Source of the DNA: Deltaproteobacteria bacterium
Lineage (GTDB): Bacteria; Myxococcota_A; Polyangia; JAAYKL01
DNA: 44,445 bases
Assembly: GCA_030621515.1 (NCBI GenBank)
Contig: JAUXHN010000011.1
Coordinates: 1 to 44,445, forward strand
Reading direction: 5' to 3'
A program made the translations under genes and the position numbers. Positions 17,742-27,400 of the stretch are shown in pieces. Numbering within the stretch: the first letter of the stretch is position 1; the number at the start of each line of letters is the position of its first letter. Under the pieces are notes generated by a model. It worked only from the letters and a program-made list of their open reading frames with translations. It was not told the origin of the DNA and did not search any database.

Positions 17742-18815
17742 TTATTTCTTCTTGCCGGGCTTCTCGTCGGCTTTTTCCTCGGGCTGTTCCGGCTCTGCGC
17801 CCTTCTTTTTCTTGAGCCCGTTTTTCTCGCGAACGAGGTCTTCGATCTTCGCCGCGATGTCCTTGTTGTCCTTCATGAACTCCTTGGCGTTCTCCCGACC
17901 CTGGCCGATGCGGGTGCCCTGGAACGAGTACCATGCGCCGCTCTTTTCGATGATGTCGCCCGACACGCCCATGTCGACGAGGCAACCCTCCGCGCTTATC
18001 CCCTCGCCGTACATGATGTCGAACTCGGCCTCGCGAAAAGGCGGGGCCATTTTGTTTTTGACCACCTTTACCCGTGTGCGGTTGCCCACCGCCTGGTCGC
18101 TTTGCTTGATGGCTCCGATCCGTCGAATATCCAGCCGCTGGGACGCGTAGAACTTGAGCGCGTTTCCGCCGGTAGTGGTCTCCGGGCTACCGAACATGAC
18201 CCCGATCTTCATGCGGATCTGGTTGATGAACATGATGCACGTTTTCGACTTGGCCAGGTTCCCGGTGAGCTTTCGCAGGGCCTGGCTCATGAGACGCGCC
18301 TGCAGCCCCACGTGGGAGTCTCCCATGTCTCCCTCGAGTTCTGCGCGCGGCGTGAGGGCCGCAACCGAGTCGATGACAATCAGGTCCACCGCCGACGACT
18401 TGACGAGCATGTCGGTGATCTCGAGGGCATGCTCGCCGCAGTCCGGCTGGGAGATGAGCAGCTCCGAGGTCTTCACGCCGAGCCTGCGGGCGTAGCTGAT
18501 GTCGAGGGCGTGCTCCGCGTCGATGAAGGCGCAGATCCCGTCCTGGAGCTGGGCCTGGGCAATCGCGTGGAGGGTGAGGGTGGTCTTGCCCGAGGCTTCC
18601 GGTCCGTAGACCTCGACGATTCTTCCCCTGGGATATCCTCCCACGCCGAGAGCCACATCCAGATTGACGGCCCCGGTCGGGATCACCTCCACGCCGTCCA
18701 TGAGCGTCTGCCCGTCGCCGAGGCGCATGATGGCGCCCTTGCCGTAGTTCTTTTCTATGGCGCTGATGGTGAGCCCCAGATCCCGATCCCGGTTCTTGTT
18801 CTGGTTTGCTGACAT
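17742..18815 (-). CDS. recA: Recombinase RecA
   Basis: A 357-residue RecA, the DNA-dependent ATPase for strand exchange that also triggers LexA self-cleavage. The Walker A GPEASGKT (71-78), the loop region [20 protein letters not shown] and the polymerisation core are intact. It ends in a Lys/Glu-rich tail longer and more basic than in E. coli. I chose ATG 18815, which has AAGGAG upstream inside the end of thpR; an upstream in-frame start would add 40 residues unlike RecA. It lies 7 bp after thpR in the cinA-thpR-recA-TPR operon, behind an SOS box at 20717-20736. Confidence 0.98.
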   Translation of the reverse strand: MSANQNKNRDRDLGLTISAIEKNYGKGAIMRLGDGQTLMDGVEVIPTGAVNLDVALGVGGYPRGRIVEVYGPEASGKTTLTLHAIAQAQLQDGICAFIDAEHALDISYARRLGVKTSELLISQPDCGEHALEITDMLVKSSAVDLIVIDSVAALTPRAELEGDMGDSHVGLQARLMSQALRKLTGNLAKSKTCIMFINQIRMKIGVMFGSPETTTGGNALKFYASQRLDIRRIGAIKQSDQAVGNRTRVKVVKNKMAPPFREAEFDIMYGEGISAEGCLVDMGVSGDIIEKSGAWYSFQGTRIGQGRENAKEFMKDNKDIAAKIEDLVREKNGLKKKKGAEPEQPEEKADEKPGKKK

Positions 18816-18822
18816 CTGTCGA

Positions 18823-19461
18823 TTACTCCTTGGTCTCACCGCCTGGGCCGGCGGACTGTGTTTCGCTGGTCGGTCGAGGTGCCCGGCCGAGCAGGGGAAG
18901 GCTCCACAGTAAGTGGTAGTCCGCTCCGGCCGCATGCAGGGTACTACGATAGCATACGAGATTGCGTATTTTCGAGCGTCCGAACACCGCCTTGTCGCTT
19001 TCTTCGAGGCACCCGATCACGGCGGCGGCGTCGCCGCTCTTGATCCTTCCGATGGTCACGTGCGATTTGAAGGGCCTGTTGTCTGTTTTGAATCCCGTTT
19101 CCTCGAGGACCCTGGAGAGCGCCGTGTACAGGCGCTCCAGGTGCGAGTCGTCGCTGTGGATCCCCGCCCATATGACCCGGGGGTTCCTGGTGTCCGGGAA
19201 CACCCCCAACCCCGCGGTCTCCATCTCGAAGGGCGGAAATGAGCGCGTCACTTGTTCCACGGTGTCCTTGAGAGCCCGTATCATGGACTCGGTGATCTCG
19301 CCGAGAAAACGCATGGTCAGATGCATGTTCTGAGGAGGTACCCATTTGACCGTGATGCCCGCTTCCTCACACTTGCCTCGCAGGATCCGCTGTTCCCGGT
19401 CAATCGAACGCACGGTATGCAGGTCGATGTTGAGGGCGAGGAAACTCCGTATTGCCTTCAT
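18823..19461 (-). CDS. thpR: RNA 2',3'-cyclic phosphodiesterase (LigT/2H family)
   Basis: A 212-residue 2H phosphoesterase with both HxT motifs, HLTMRFLG (from residue 47) and HVTIGRIK (from residue 134). These enzymes open 2',3'-cyclic phosphates on RNA; cellular substrates are poorly defined. I chose ATG 19461, which has GGAGAAGAG just upstream and overlaps the cinA stop by 4 bp (ATGA); the longer reading adds 15 unconserved residues. The C-terminal ~25 residues are Pro/Gly-rich and probably disordered. The cinA-thpR-recA order is common in bacteria, so the grouping supports the call. Confidence 0.92.
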   Translation of the reverse strand: MKAIRSFLALNIDLHTVRSIDREQRILRGKCEEAGITVKWVPPQNMHLTMRFLGEITESMIRALKDTVEQVTRSFPPFEMETAGLGVFPDTRNPRVIWAGIHSDDSHLERLYTALSRVLEETGFKTDNRPFKSHVTIGRIKSGDAAAVIGCLEESDKAVFGRSKIRNLVCYRSTLHAAGADYHLLWSLPLLGRAPRPTSETQSAGPGGETKE

Positions 19462-20678
19462 CTCTTCTCCGATATGATATTCAGCGCCATTTGCATGGCA
19501 ATCCACGCGGCCGCCTTCTTGACCCTCGCTCGATCGTAGCCCTTGAACAGGTGCTCACGATGCTCGATCCCGCCTTCGTGAGCCACGGCGATGTGCACCA
19601 GGCCGACGGGCTTTTCTTCCGTTCCACCGTCCGGTCCCGCCACGCCCGAGGTCGCCAGAGCTATATCGCTGTGCAGGAGTGTCCTCGCACGCTTTGCCAT
19701 GGCGGTCGCCACCTGTGCGCTGACGGCGCCGTGGTCGAGGATGAGTTGCCTGTCGACACCGAGCAAGTCGATCTTCACATTATTGTCATAGGATACAATT
19801 GCGCCCTTGAAATATGCCGAGGAACCAGGCACCTGAGTGATCTCGTGTCCGATGAGCCCACCGGTGCAAGATTCGGCGACGGCCATGGTGAACTGTTTGT
19901 CAAGGAGTGCGCGGCCCAGGGCGGTGGGAATGTCGATATCTTCCCACGCAAAAACAGTCCCCTTCAGGATCTGTCGAGCATGCGCCAGGGCCGCGTCGAG
20001 GGTGGCTGCGTTTTGAGCCCTGAATGTGATGGATATCTCGGGAAACGACGGTCGAAAAGCCAATTCGATACCCGGGTGAGATGCCGGAAACTCGGCCAGA
20101 GCCGCCTGGATATCGGATTCGCCCATGCCGTAGCATTTGAATGTGGAGGTATGTTGCCCGGATCTCCGGTCTTCCAGGGTTGGAAGAATGCAATTCTCAA
20201 ACATGGGCTTCATTTCCACGGGAACCCCCGGAAGAAAGAAAGCGTGTGCGCGTCCGGTTTGCAGGGCGAAACCCGGGGCGGTGCCGACGGGGTTGTCGAT
20301 GATCTCGCAGCCCTGTGGTAGATCCGCCTGCTTGAGGTTTATCTCGTTCATGTGCTTGCCGAGGCGTTCGAAGACGGCGAAGATCCGGCGGACCGCGTCA
20401 TCGGAACGGACCAGAGGGAGATCGGCTGCCGCAGCTGCGGCGCGGGCGGTCATGTCGTCGATGGTGGGTCCCAACCCCCCCCCGACTATCAGCAGATCAA
20501 ACGAATTGTACGCCTGTCGAAAAACAGAAATCAACTCGTCATGATCGTCGGGTGCTACGATGATTCTGGATACCTGGAGGCCTCGTTCGTGCAGGCGAGA
20601 AGCAATCCATGCGGCGTTGGTGTCTGCGATGGCGCCGCGCAGTAGCTCGTTTCCCGTGCTGATGATAGCTATCTCCAT
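19458..20678 (-). CDS. cinA: CinA-like nicotinamide-nucleotide amidase
   Basis: A 406-residue two-domain CinA. Residues 1-170 are the molybdopterin-binding-like (COG1058) domain with GGGLGPTIDD (66-75), linked in studied proteins to ADP-ribose pyrophosphatase activity. The C-terminal PncC domain has AESCTGG (268-274) and SGVAGPDGGT and deamidates NMN in pyridine-nucleotide recycling. The length is normal. AGGA is 9 bases from the ATG. It leads the operon, with a predicted promoter and a LexA-type box immediately upstream, so it should be damage-inducible together with recA. Confidence 0.95.
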   Translation of the reverse strand: MEIAIISTGNELLRGAIADTNAAWIASRLHERGLQVSRIIVAPDDHDELISVFRQAYNSFDLLIVGGGLGPTIDDMTARAAAAAADLPLVRSDDAVRRIFAVFERLGKHMNEINLKQADLPQGCEIIDNPVGTAPGFALQTGRAHAFFLPGVPVEMKPMFENCILPTLEDRRSGQHTSTFKCYGMGESDIQAALAEFPASHPGIELAFRPSFPEISITFRAQNAATLDAALAHARQILKGTVFAWEDIDIPTALGRALLDKQFTMAVAESCTGGLIGHEITQVPGSSAYFKGAIVSYDNNVKIDLLGVDRQLILDHGAVSAQVATAMAKRARTLLHSDIALATSGVAGPDGGTEEKPVGLVHIAVAHEGGIEHREHLFKGYDRARVKKAAAWIAMQMALNIISEKR

Positions 20679-20716
20679 GTGTCCGATTCCTGATACATCT
20701 CATCGCCTTTGCAGAC

Positions 20717-20736
20717 TACTGAACAAAAGAGCAGTA
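20717..20736. promoter_or_regulatory. SOS box (LexA-binding site) upstream of cinA-thpR-recA
   Basis: The site has the exact form TACTG-N10-CAGTA, matching the gammaproteobacterial LexA consensus arms at all ten positions. It starts 38 bp upstream of the cinA ATG and lies just downstream of the predicted -10, so bound LexA would cover the transcription start. No lexA gene is in the window. The read also fits part of the GTTCAG-containing site described for Myxococcus LexA, but the symmetric CTG-N10-CAG form is the clearer match. Confidence 0.75.
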
Positions 20737-20741
20737 ATGGG

Positions 20742-20770
20742 TGTTTAGCGGGTCCGGCCCCAGGGGTCAA
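20742..20770 (-). promoter_or_regulatory. Predicted promoter of the cinA-thpR-recA operon
   Basis: On the minus strand, TTGACC (20765-20770), a 17-base spacer and TAAACA (20742-20747) form a plausible sigma70 promoter. The -10 is weak (three of six), but the predicted start point falls inside the SOS box, the geometry expected for LexA repression. The -10 resembles the TAGACA proposed for the glycan operon. Confidence 0.45.
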
Positions 20771-20822
20771 GAAAAACCTGTTATTGTGGATGCGAGGATT
20801 TCCTGGGAAAATACCTGTTGAA

Positions 20823-20880
20823 GTGGTTGCCATCAACTTCCCCTTCCCCACGCAGGGGATGGCCGGGATGGGGTAACCAC
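20823..20880 (+). repeat. Nested inverted repeat, possible structured leader
   Basis: Outer arms GTGGTTGCC (20823-20831) and GGTAACCAC (20872-20880) can pair over 9 bp with one G-U. Inside, TCCCC (20845-20849) and GGGGA (20855-20859) flank a 5-base loop, and two more C-G pairs extend that stem past a mismatch. The element ends at the Shine-Dalgarno region of the gene starting at 20897. There is no T-tract, so it is not a simple terminator. It could be a leader hairpin or a REP-like remnant. Confidence 0.4.
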
Positions 20881-20896
20881 AAGGAAAGGAATTGAG

Positions 20897-21556
20897 ATGA
20901 GCTCCAGTGGAACCGGCGGAAAATGGGTGATGATCGCTGTGGCCGTGTTGTTGTGCGGAGGCGCGATTGCGGTCTTCCTGATTTTTGGCGACGACGGGGA
21001 TCCTCCGGTGGAGCCGAAGCTCAAGGGCACCATTATGGAAGCGGCCAGCGGAGAGGACGCAAAAAAACTTCGAGTCATGAAGAAGAAGCTGGAGCGTTTC
21101 ACGCACGCCATGCGCAAGAAACAGACGGAGGCGGAAGAGCGTATACAGGCGGCGGGCGAATCGAAATTGAACCTCGATCCCCGTGAAAAAATGGCTCTCA
21201 AGGCGGCCATCGGTGGATGTTACGATCCGCGCGCCATCCAGCGGGCGCTCGAAGAGAAGCGAACGTCCGAGTACGCCTCCGAGGTCATCGAAATGTGCGA
21301 CGGGATTCGAAGAGCCGAAACCCTCGACACACCCACGGGATCGGTTCCGATGACGAATGAGATGAAGGAGGTCATCAAGCGATCCTCCTGGTTGAAGAAC
21401 TACGCGCTCGATCTCATCAAGACGCAGAAACCTTCGGAGCAAGAGGACGAGCAGTGGAAGGAAATAAAGCAGATAAACGACAGGTTCGAGCACAAGCTCC
21501 AGTCGGTGGTTGACCTGTTCCCGTTTCTGGAGATCGAAATGATGCAGGTACAGTAA
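20897..21556 (+). CDS. Single-pass membrane protein with coiled-coil region, unknown function
   Basis: A 219-residue protein with one N-terminal TM segment (about residues 9-30) preceded by a short Ser/Gly-rich tail. An acidic/Pro linker follows, then a strongly helical, charged region of about 50-90 (EDAKKLRVMKKKLERF) likely to form a coiled coil. Two cysteines (in GGCYDPR and EMCDG) lie in the exported part and could pair. No family is recognised. GGAAAGGA precedes the ATG at suitable spacing, favouring this frame over the open frame on the other strand. The gene is alone on its strand, convergent with the SppA fusion gene (4 bp between stops). Confidence 0.7.
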   Translation: MSSSGTGGKWVMIAVAVLLCGGAIAVFLIFGDDGDPPVEPKLKGTIMEAASGEDAKKLRVMKKKLERFTHAMRKKQTEAEERIQAAGESKLNLDPREKMALKAAIGGCYDPRAIQRALEEKRTSEYASEVIEMCDGIRRAETLDTPTGSVPMTNEMKEVIKRSSWLKNYALDLIKTQKPSEQEDEQWKEIKQINDRFEHKLQSVVDLFPFLEIEMMQVQ

Positions 21557-21560
21557 GTAT

Positions 21561-24170
21561 CTATTCGTCGAGGATCGCGAACGGCAGCCTTGCCTGGGGC
21601 GCTCCGTGATCCGACACTGCGAACGGCAGCAATACCTTCAGAGTGCTCTTCATTTCCGTGCTTCCAAGAAGCGCATCCAGTGGAGTAGTGGTGTCTGTTG
21701 ACGCCTTCATCAGGCCGATGAGCCGTCGCAGGAGACCCTTTTTTGCTTTTGGAACGTGGAAGACCCTGGTGCTCTTGCTCACAAAGCCGACATTGCGAGC
21801 GTAGTTCAACGCTTCGGGATAACCTCCGAGTTCGTCTACCAGGAGATGGTGCTTGGCGTCGGCTCCTGACCAGATCCGACCACGCCCGCGTTTGTCCACG
21901 ATCTCGCGGGTGAAACCGTTACCGCGACCCTCGACCACGCGATCCAGGAACAGGTTGTAGTACTCGCGAATCTGGCCGAGCAGTTTGCGTCGCTCTTCCG
22001 GGGTATACAGCCGGGTCCAGGACTCCATATCCGAGTGAGGGCCCCGCTTGAAGGTCGTGGTGTCGATGCCGATCTTTCCGAGGAGCCCGGACACGTCGGC
22101 CTTGCCGTAAAAGATGCCTATGGATCCTGTCAGGGTGGTGGGTTCCGCGTAGATGACGTCGGCGGCGGACGCGATGTAGTAGCCCCCCGAGGCCGCCACC
22201 GCCCCCAGAGAGGCGATCACCGGTTTCTTCTCTCTCAGGGCCATGACCTCGCGCCAGATCATGTCCGAGGCGAGCGCCGATCCTCCCGGGCTGTTGATCT
22301 TGAGAACGACCGCGGCGATGTCCGGATTTTCGGCGAGCTTTCGCAGCTCCTTTGTCATCGTCTTGGCGCCGGTCATCCGGATGTTGAAGAAGGGAACATC
22401 CACGCTTTCGCCGTCTACAATATCCCCGTCGATGTGAACCACCGCGACGGCCGGAGCGTCGATGTAGGATCTGTGTCTCAGGCGATCCTTGCCGTATTCG
22501 TCGTTCACCGCCACCGGTCCGTCGGACAGAGTCTGCAGTTCTTCAACCAGCTTGTCTGCGGGTACCACCCGATCCACAAGGCCGGCCGCCAGCGCCTCCG
22601 ACGAGGTGTAGGGCCCGTCCTCGATCACATTCCTCGTCGCGTCATGATCGGCAAATCCCCGGTCTCTCTCCAGGTTGGCGATCACGTGAGCGTAGACCGA
22701 ATCCAGGTAACGGTCGGTAGCCTGGACGGAGGGATCCGTCGGGGATGTTCTCGTGAAGGTTTCAGGAGCGCTCTTGTACTCCCCGATGCGAACGATGTCC
22801 GCCTGAACCCCGATCTTGTCGAACAGGTTCTTGAAGTGAATGGATCTCATGGACATCCCCGCGAGGCGGATGCCTCCTGCCGGGTTGATCCATACTTCTC
22901 TGGCAGGGGCGCAGGCCAGATAGACCGAGGATGTCGCCTCCGTGAGGTAACAGACCGTCCTTTTTCCCGCCGCGTTCATCTCGCGAATTCGCCGCCTGAT
23001 GTCCAGCGCCTGATCGAGATCAATGGTTTTCGCGTCGGGCCGAAGCACGAAGATATCCACTGCCTTGTCGTCCGTGATGCGATCCATCAGGGCCATCAAC
23101 CTGGCCTCGCCGTAGGAATCGATGCGCTTTTCGATTTCGAAGAGCACCGCGCGGGTGGGAGGAAGATGGAAGGGCAGCGATGGAGCCTCGTCGCCGGAGA
23201 TGCGCACGGCCCAGGACAGGGCCTCGAAGCCGCGCCCGTCCTTTGGAGATAGTTTGAAGTGGCTGCCCGCCCGGATACCGAGGGGGAAACGCCGGGAGTC
23301 TATGGAGAGCGCGAAATCGAGGAAATAGCCGTTGTCGATGTCGTCGTCGCGGAGTCCCTCGGCGCCGAAACGGGTGCGGAGCATGAGGCCGTCCACGAGC
23401 ATCCACGAGAGGAGGGCGTTCACGTCGGTGCGCCGAAAAGGTCTGTCATCGAAGGTTCCGGTGCTGCTGTCGAAGACCTTGCTTTCGCCGTACAGGTAGT
23501 TCAGCTCACCGCCGATGGCCAGGCGGTCCGTACCCAACGGGCGAATCGTGAGGGCAACGCCGAAGCGTCTGGGGGCGTTCTCGATCCGCGACGGGATCCG
23601 TATTCCGGTACTTGATTCGGTAGCGTTGAAGGCGACCTCTGGCCTGTTGGCGTCACCCAGAGTGACGGCCATGGCCAGGTGGTTTACCGGGCGAACGGTC
23701 AGGGAGAAGTCGAAGGTGTCAATATCGCCGAGGTCGTAATTGAAAAATGTTCTGTAAGCGAAGCCGAAACCGAGAGCGCGGATCGGGTTGAGCGAAAGTC
23801 CCATGGAGAAACGCATCCTGTTGTCCAGGCCTTGCCACTCCTCGATATTGTCCGGTGGTGTCAGGAACTCGGTGGAAAGGGCGAGGCCGAGAGGGCCGAT
23901 GGGAAGGGCGAGGAAGAGTCCGTGTCCCTGTCCGGCGAGATGTCGCTGATCGGCCAGCCAGGAGCCGGCATACACGAAGCTCCAGGAATCGAGGAATCCG
24001 ATGTTCGCCGGGTTCACGGACAGGGCGGTTGCGTCGTTCACCTCGGTTGTGGATGACACGGGAAGCACGATACCCTCCGTTGCACGGGTGCTGACGACAT
24101 CCTGTGCCGAGGCACCGCTCGCGATCGCCGTGATCACCAGCAGGAGTGCCACAAAAACAAAACGAGCCAT
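21561..24170 (-). CDS. Outer-membrane beta-barrel-like domain fused to signal peptide peptidase SppA (67K type)
   Basis: An 869-residue exported protein. A signal peptide (1-22, cleavage likely after ASA) is followed by ~300 residues of alternating-hydrophobicity beta-strands. The start, DATALSVNPANIGFL (46-60), is like that of OmpP1/PorV-type outer-membrane barrels. Residues ~335-869 are a complete tandem-repeat S49 peptidase. Lys466 in RIGEYKSAPE matches the general-base Lys of E. coli SppA, and Ser661 in AASGGYYIAS is the nucleophile. SppA usually sits on the inner membrane and clears cleaved signal peptides; a barrel would place this one at the outer membrane, which is inference. GGAGG precedes the ATG. 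Confidence 0.85.
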   Translation of the reverse strand: MARFVFVALLLVITAIASGASAQDVVSTRATEGIVLPVSSTTEVNDATALSVNPANIGFLDSWSFVYAGSWLADQRHLAGQGHGLFLALPIGPLGLALSTEFLTPPDNIEEWQGLDNRMRFSMGLSLNPIRALGFGFAYRTFFNYDLGDIDTFDFSLTVRPVNHLAMAVTLGDANRPEVAFNATESSTGIRIPSRIENAPRRFGVALTIRPLGTDRLAIGGELNYLYGESKVFDSSTGTFDDRPFRRTDVNALLSWMLVDGLMLRTRFGAEGLRDDDIDNGYFLDFALSIDSRRFPLGIRAGSHFKLSPKDGRGFEALSWAVRISGDEAPSLPFHLPPTRAVLFEIEKRIDSYGEARLMALMDRITDDKAVDIFVLRPDAKTIDLDQALDIRRRIREMNAAGKRTVCYLTEATSSVYLACAPAREVWINPAGGIRLAGMSMRSIHFKNLFDKIGVQADIVRIGEYKSAPETFTRTSPTDPSVQATDRYLDSVYAHVIANLERDRGFADHDATRNVIEDGPYTSSEALAAGLVDRVVPADKLVEELQTLSDGPVAVNDEYGKDRLRHRSYIDAPAVAVVHIDGDIVDGESVDVPFFNIRMTGAKTMTKELRKLAENPDIAAVVLKINSPGGSALASDMIWREVMALREKKPVIASLGAVAASGGYYIASAADVIYAEPTTLTGSIGIFYGKADVSGLLGKIGIDTTTFKRGPHSDMESWTRLYTPEERRKLLGQIREYYNLFLDRVVEGRGNGFTREIVDKRGRGRIWSGADAKHHLLVDELGGYPEALNYARNVGFVSKSTRVFHVPKAKKGLLRRLIGLMKASTDTTTPLDALLGSTEMKSTLKVLLPFAVSDHGAPQARLPFAILDE

Positions 24171-24340
24171 TTTATCCCTCCTCGCATGTTTGAAAACGAA
24201 CTGAAAGAAACCCTATCATTTAATATAATGTGTTGCACCTCATCGTCGATAAACGTTTTTTTTGTCTTTTCATTGTTGGAAATGTGCACTACATACTAGG
24301 CCATACAGGATTTGCCATATGTTGGTCCGGCAATATGTCA

Positions 24341-24369
24341 TTGACCATGCATGTATGGTGATGGATAGT
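24341..24369 (+). promoter_or_regulatory. Predicted smc promoter with near-palindromic spacer
   Basis: TTGACC (24341-24346), 17 bases, then GATAGT (24364-24369) form a moderate sigma70 match ~35 bp before the smc ATG. A 14-bp near-palindrome (24345-24358, CCATGCATGTATGG, 12 of 14 symmetric positions) lies in the spacer and could bind a regulator. The 234-bp gap also serves the divergent SppA gene and is AT-rich; no other element was recognised there. Confidence 0.4.
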
Positions 24370-24404
24370 ATTGTGGTGCCGTGGAGAATTTAGAGGGGTC
24401 TTGA

Positions 24405-27400
24405 ATGAAGATCAAGCGTTTGGATGTGTCCGGTTTCAAATCGTTTTGCGATCAGACACGCATATTGTTCGATAGCTCGCTCACCGCGGTTGTGGGCCCC
24501 AACGGTTGCGGGAAGAGCAACATCGTCGACGCCATCAGGTGGGCTCTGGGAGAGCAGTCCGCGATGAACCTTCGCGGCAAGGGAATGGAAGATGTCATCT
24601 TCAACGGTACGGAAACCCGCGGGCCAAAGTCCATGGCCGAGGTTACCCTCACCTTCGATAACGACGACGGCCTTTCGCACCCCACTTATGTAGAATACCC
24701 GGAGATCACGGTGACGCGACGTCTGCACAGGGACAGCACCAGCGATTACCTGATCAACAAGGCTCCATGTCGCCTGAAGGACATCACCGATCTCTTTCTG
24801 GGCACCGGCGGCGGCACCAAGGCATATTCGATCATCGAGCAGGGCCGAATCGAGCTCATAGTGAGCTCCCGTTCGGAGGATCGACGGGCCATGATCGAGG
24901 AGGCTGCCGGGATCACGCGATTCAAGAAAGCCCGTCAGACGGCGTCGCGCAAGATGGACAAGACCCGCCAGAACCTGCTTCGGATAACCGACGTGGTGGC
25001 CGAGATGGAGAGAAACCTGTCGGTACTCAAGCGACAGGCCAAAAAGGCCGAGCGTTTCACGCGATACGCCACGGAGCAGCGCGACCTCGAGAGCTACATC
25101 GCGAGCCACAAATACCTGGAGCTTTGCGCCGTCAAGAAGTCGGTCGTCGCGAACCTCGCGCAGGCCGAAGCTCACGCGGACGAATCCAGGAGCGATCTCG
25201 AAAACAAGGAGGCTGGAGTTGCGAGCCTCAGGCTCGAGGAAGCGACTGCGAGGAACACTCTGGAGGAGGGCAAGACGCGGGCTTACGCGGTGGACGGCGA
25301 GATTCACATTATTGAATCGGAGATCAAGCATCTCATTGAAACCATGGAGCGCCTGAAGTTGGAGGAACAAGGCAGCGTGGAGCAGGAGGCGACCGCCGAG
25401 TTGAAGAAAGCGTCCCTCGATGAGGAACGAGGGGTTCTGTTCGCGCGAATCGACGCCATCAAGCAGGACGCGGTGACGACCTCCGCCCAGAGGGAGGAGG
25501 CCGAGCGGTTGGCGAGCGAGGCGAGGGAGCAGTTATCCGTGCTCGGCAAGAATTTCGATGCCAGGCGCGATGATATGTCTCGCGCCCGGGCGCGCGTCGC
25601 CGCATCCATGAGCGCGCTCGAAAACCTCGGACCCCGTGTCGATGAGGCGGAGGCCAGGCTCACGACCACATGCTCGCAGCGCGGCGACCTCGAGAAAAGG
25701 ATCGCCGAGTTGTCGATCATGCTGTCGGATCTCAGGGGACGATCCGAACTCATGGAGGGGTCGCTCGAGAGTACGGTGGCCGTGGTAGAGTCCGAGAGCA
25801 CTGCGTTCGAACAGCTCAGATTGAGCCTGGACGAGTGCGATGAGGAAAGACAGACGGTGCGGGACGATCTGCAGTCCAGGGTGTCGCGTCTCGCTTCTCT
25901 CGAAGAGGTGAATACCGGGCTCGAGCGCCACGATCGGTCCGTTCGGGAAGCGGTTGAGGCGTTGCGCGAAGAGGACGGCATGGCGTTCTCCGGTCTCCTG
26001 ATAGATTTTATCGAATGTCCGGCGCAGTACGAGGTGGCCCTCGCCGCAGTCCTTTCGGACAGGCTGCAAGCGCTGGTTACCGATAACCACGAGACGGGCA
26101 TGATGATGCTGGACTGGTTGGCGCAACGGGACCTCGGCAGGGTTACGGCGCTTCCCCTGGCCGGCACTGTCGACAGCGAGTCGGCGTCCGTATTCAGAGA
26201 TGGCTCCGGGGTTGTCGGAAAGCTGACCGATTTCATCCATGTGGATCCGATAGTCGGTGAGATCGCCGACTGCCTGCTTGGCGGTGTGTACATCGTGGAG
26301 AGCATCGACGATGCCAGGCGCATATGGGAATCTGACGGAGGTCACGCGACAGTTGTCACCCGTGATGGGCAGCTGCTCGATGCGAACGGTGTCATGCGCG
26401 GCGGACGGGCCAACTCCCCCGGAGCGGATCTCCTGGGCCAGAAGCGGGAAATCCGGGATCTCGAAAAAGAAGCATCTACCTTGAGGGCCCTTTACGATGA
26501 TCTCGATTCCCGTTTCGGGACCACCAAGGAGGAGCTCCTGAGGCGCAGAGATGCTGCCGAGAATGCCAGGCAGGAGGCGCAACAGCAGGAGGTCGTGCTG
26601 GCGGAGGTTCGAAAGGACACCCTGAGGGCAAAGGAGGATCTGGAGGCGGATCGACAGCGGCTGGACGGGCTCGATCGAGAGATCACTCATCAGAAGACGC
26701 TGGTTCGCGAGGCCGTCGAGGACAGGGATCTGGCGCAAAAAGAGATGACCTCGGCGAGCGAGGAGATCGAGGTGCTCGACAAGATAATCTCCGAGTACAC
26801 GACGACCATCGAGGGGTGCAGGGGCGAGGCAGATCGGCTGGCGGCGGCGGCGATAGACGCTCGAGTTAAGGAGGCGCGGTTCGATCAACAGCACCAGGCT
26901 GCGCTCGATCGGGAGAATCAGATATTGGCGTCGGTCCTGGAGATCAACGAACAGATGGAGCAGCTCGCTGCGAAGAAAGCCTCCGCCGCCAGGGAAATGG
27001 GAAGAGCGGCGGGCAAGGTGGTTCAATTGAAGGAGAGCCTCTATGTCACCCTTGGGGAAGTCGATTGTCTCGACGGTCAGATGAAGGATCTGAACCGAGC
27101 CCTCGATTACTCGTCCCGGGCGCTCCTGGAGGCCGAGGCATCGCTCAAGGATCAACGCAAGGTCGTGGAAGAGACCCGGGCGAATGTTTCCGAGCTTCAC
27201 ATGAGCGAGCAACAGGCGCAGATGGATGTTTCACACCTTCTCGAGAGCGTCGCCGAGCGATTCAATGAGAATCTGCTCCAGATCGTAGGGGACTACCACA
27301 TGCGGCCGGTTCCGGGGCAGGACGTGCGCCTTCGCATCGAGGATCTGAAGCGCCTGATAGAGAGGATGGGGGCCATCAACCCGGCGGCCATCGAGGACTA

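Noticed and set aside
17145-18812. Long plus-strand open frame (555 codons) opposite recA
   Set aside because: It is antisense to recA and the TPR gene, and its translation has no recognisable motif.
20669-21493. Minus-strand open frame opposite the small membrane protein
   Set aside because: The plus-strand frame has a good Shine-Dalgarno and a TM segment; the minus frame has neither and overlaps the cinA start and SOS region.
25533-27212. Minus-strand open frame (559 codons) inside smc
   Set aside because: It is antisense to the coiled-coil part of smc; the apparent length is a codon-bias effect.
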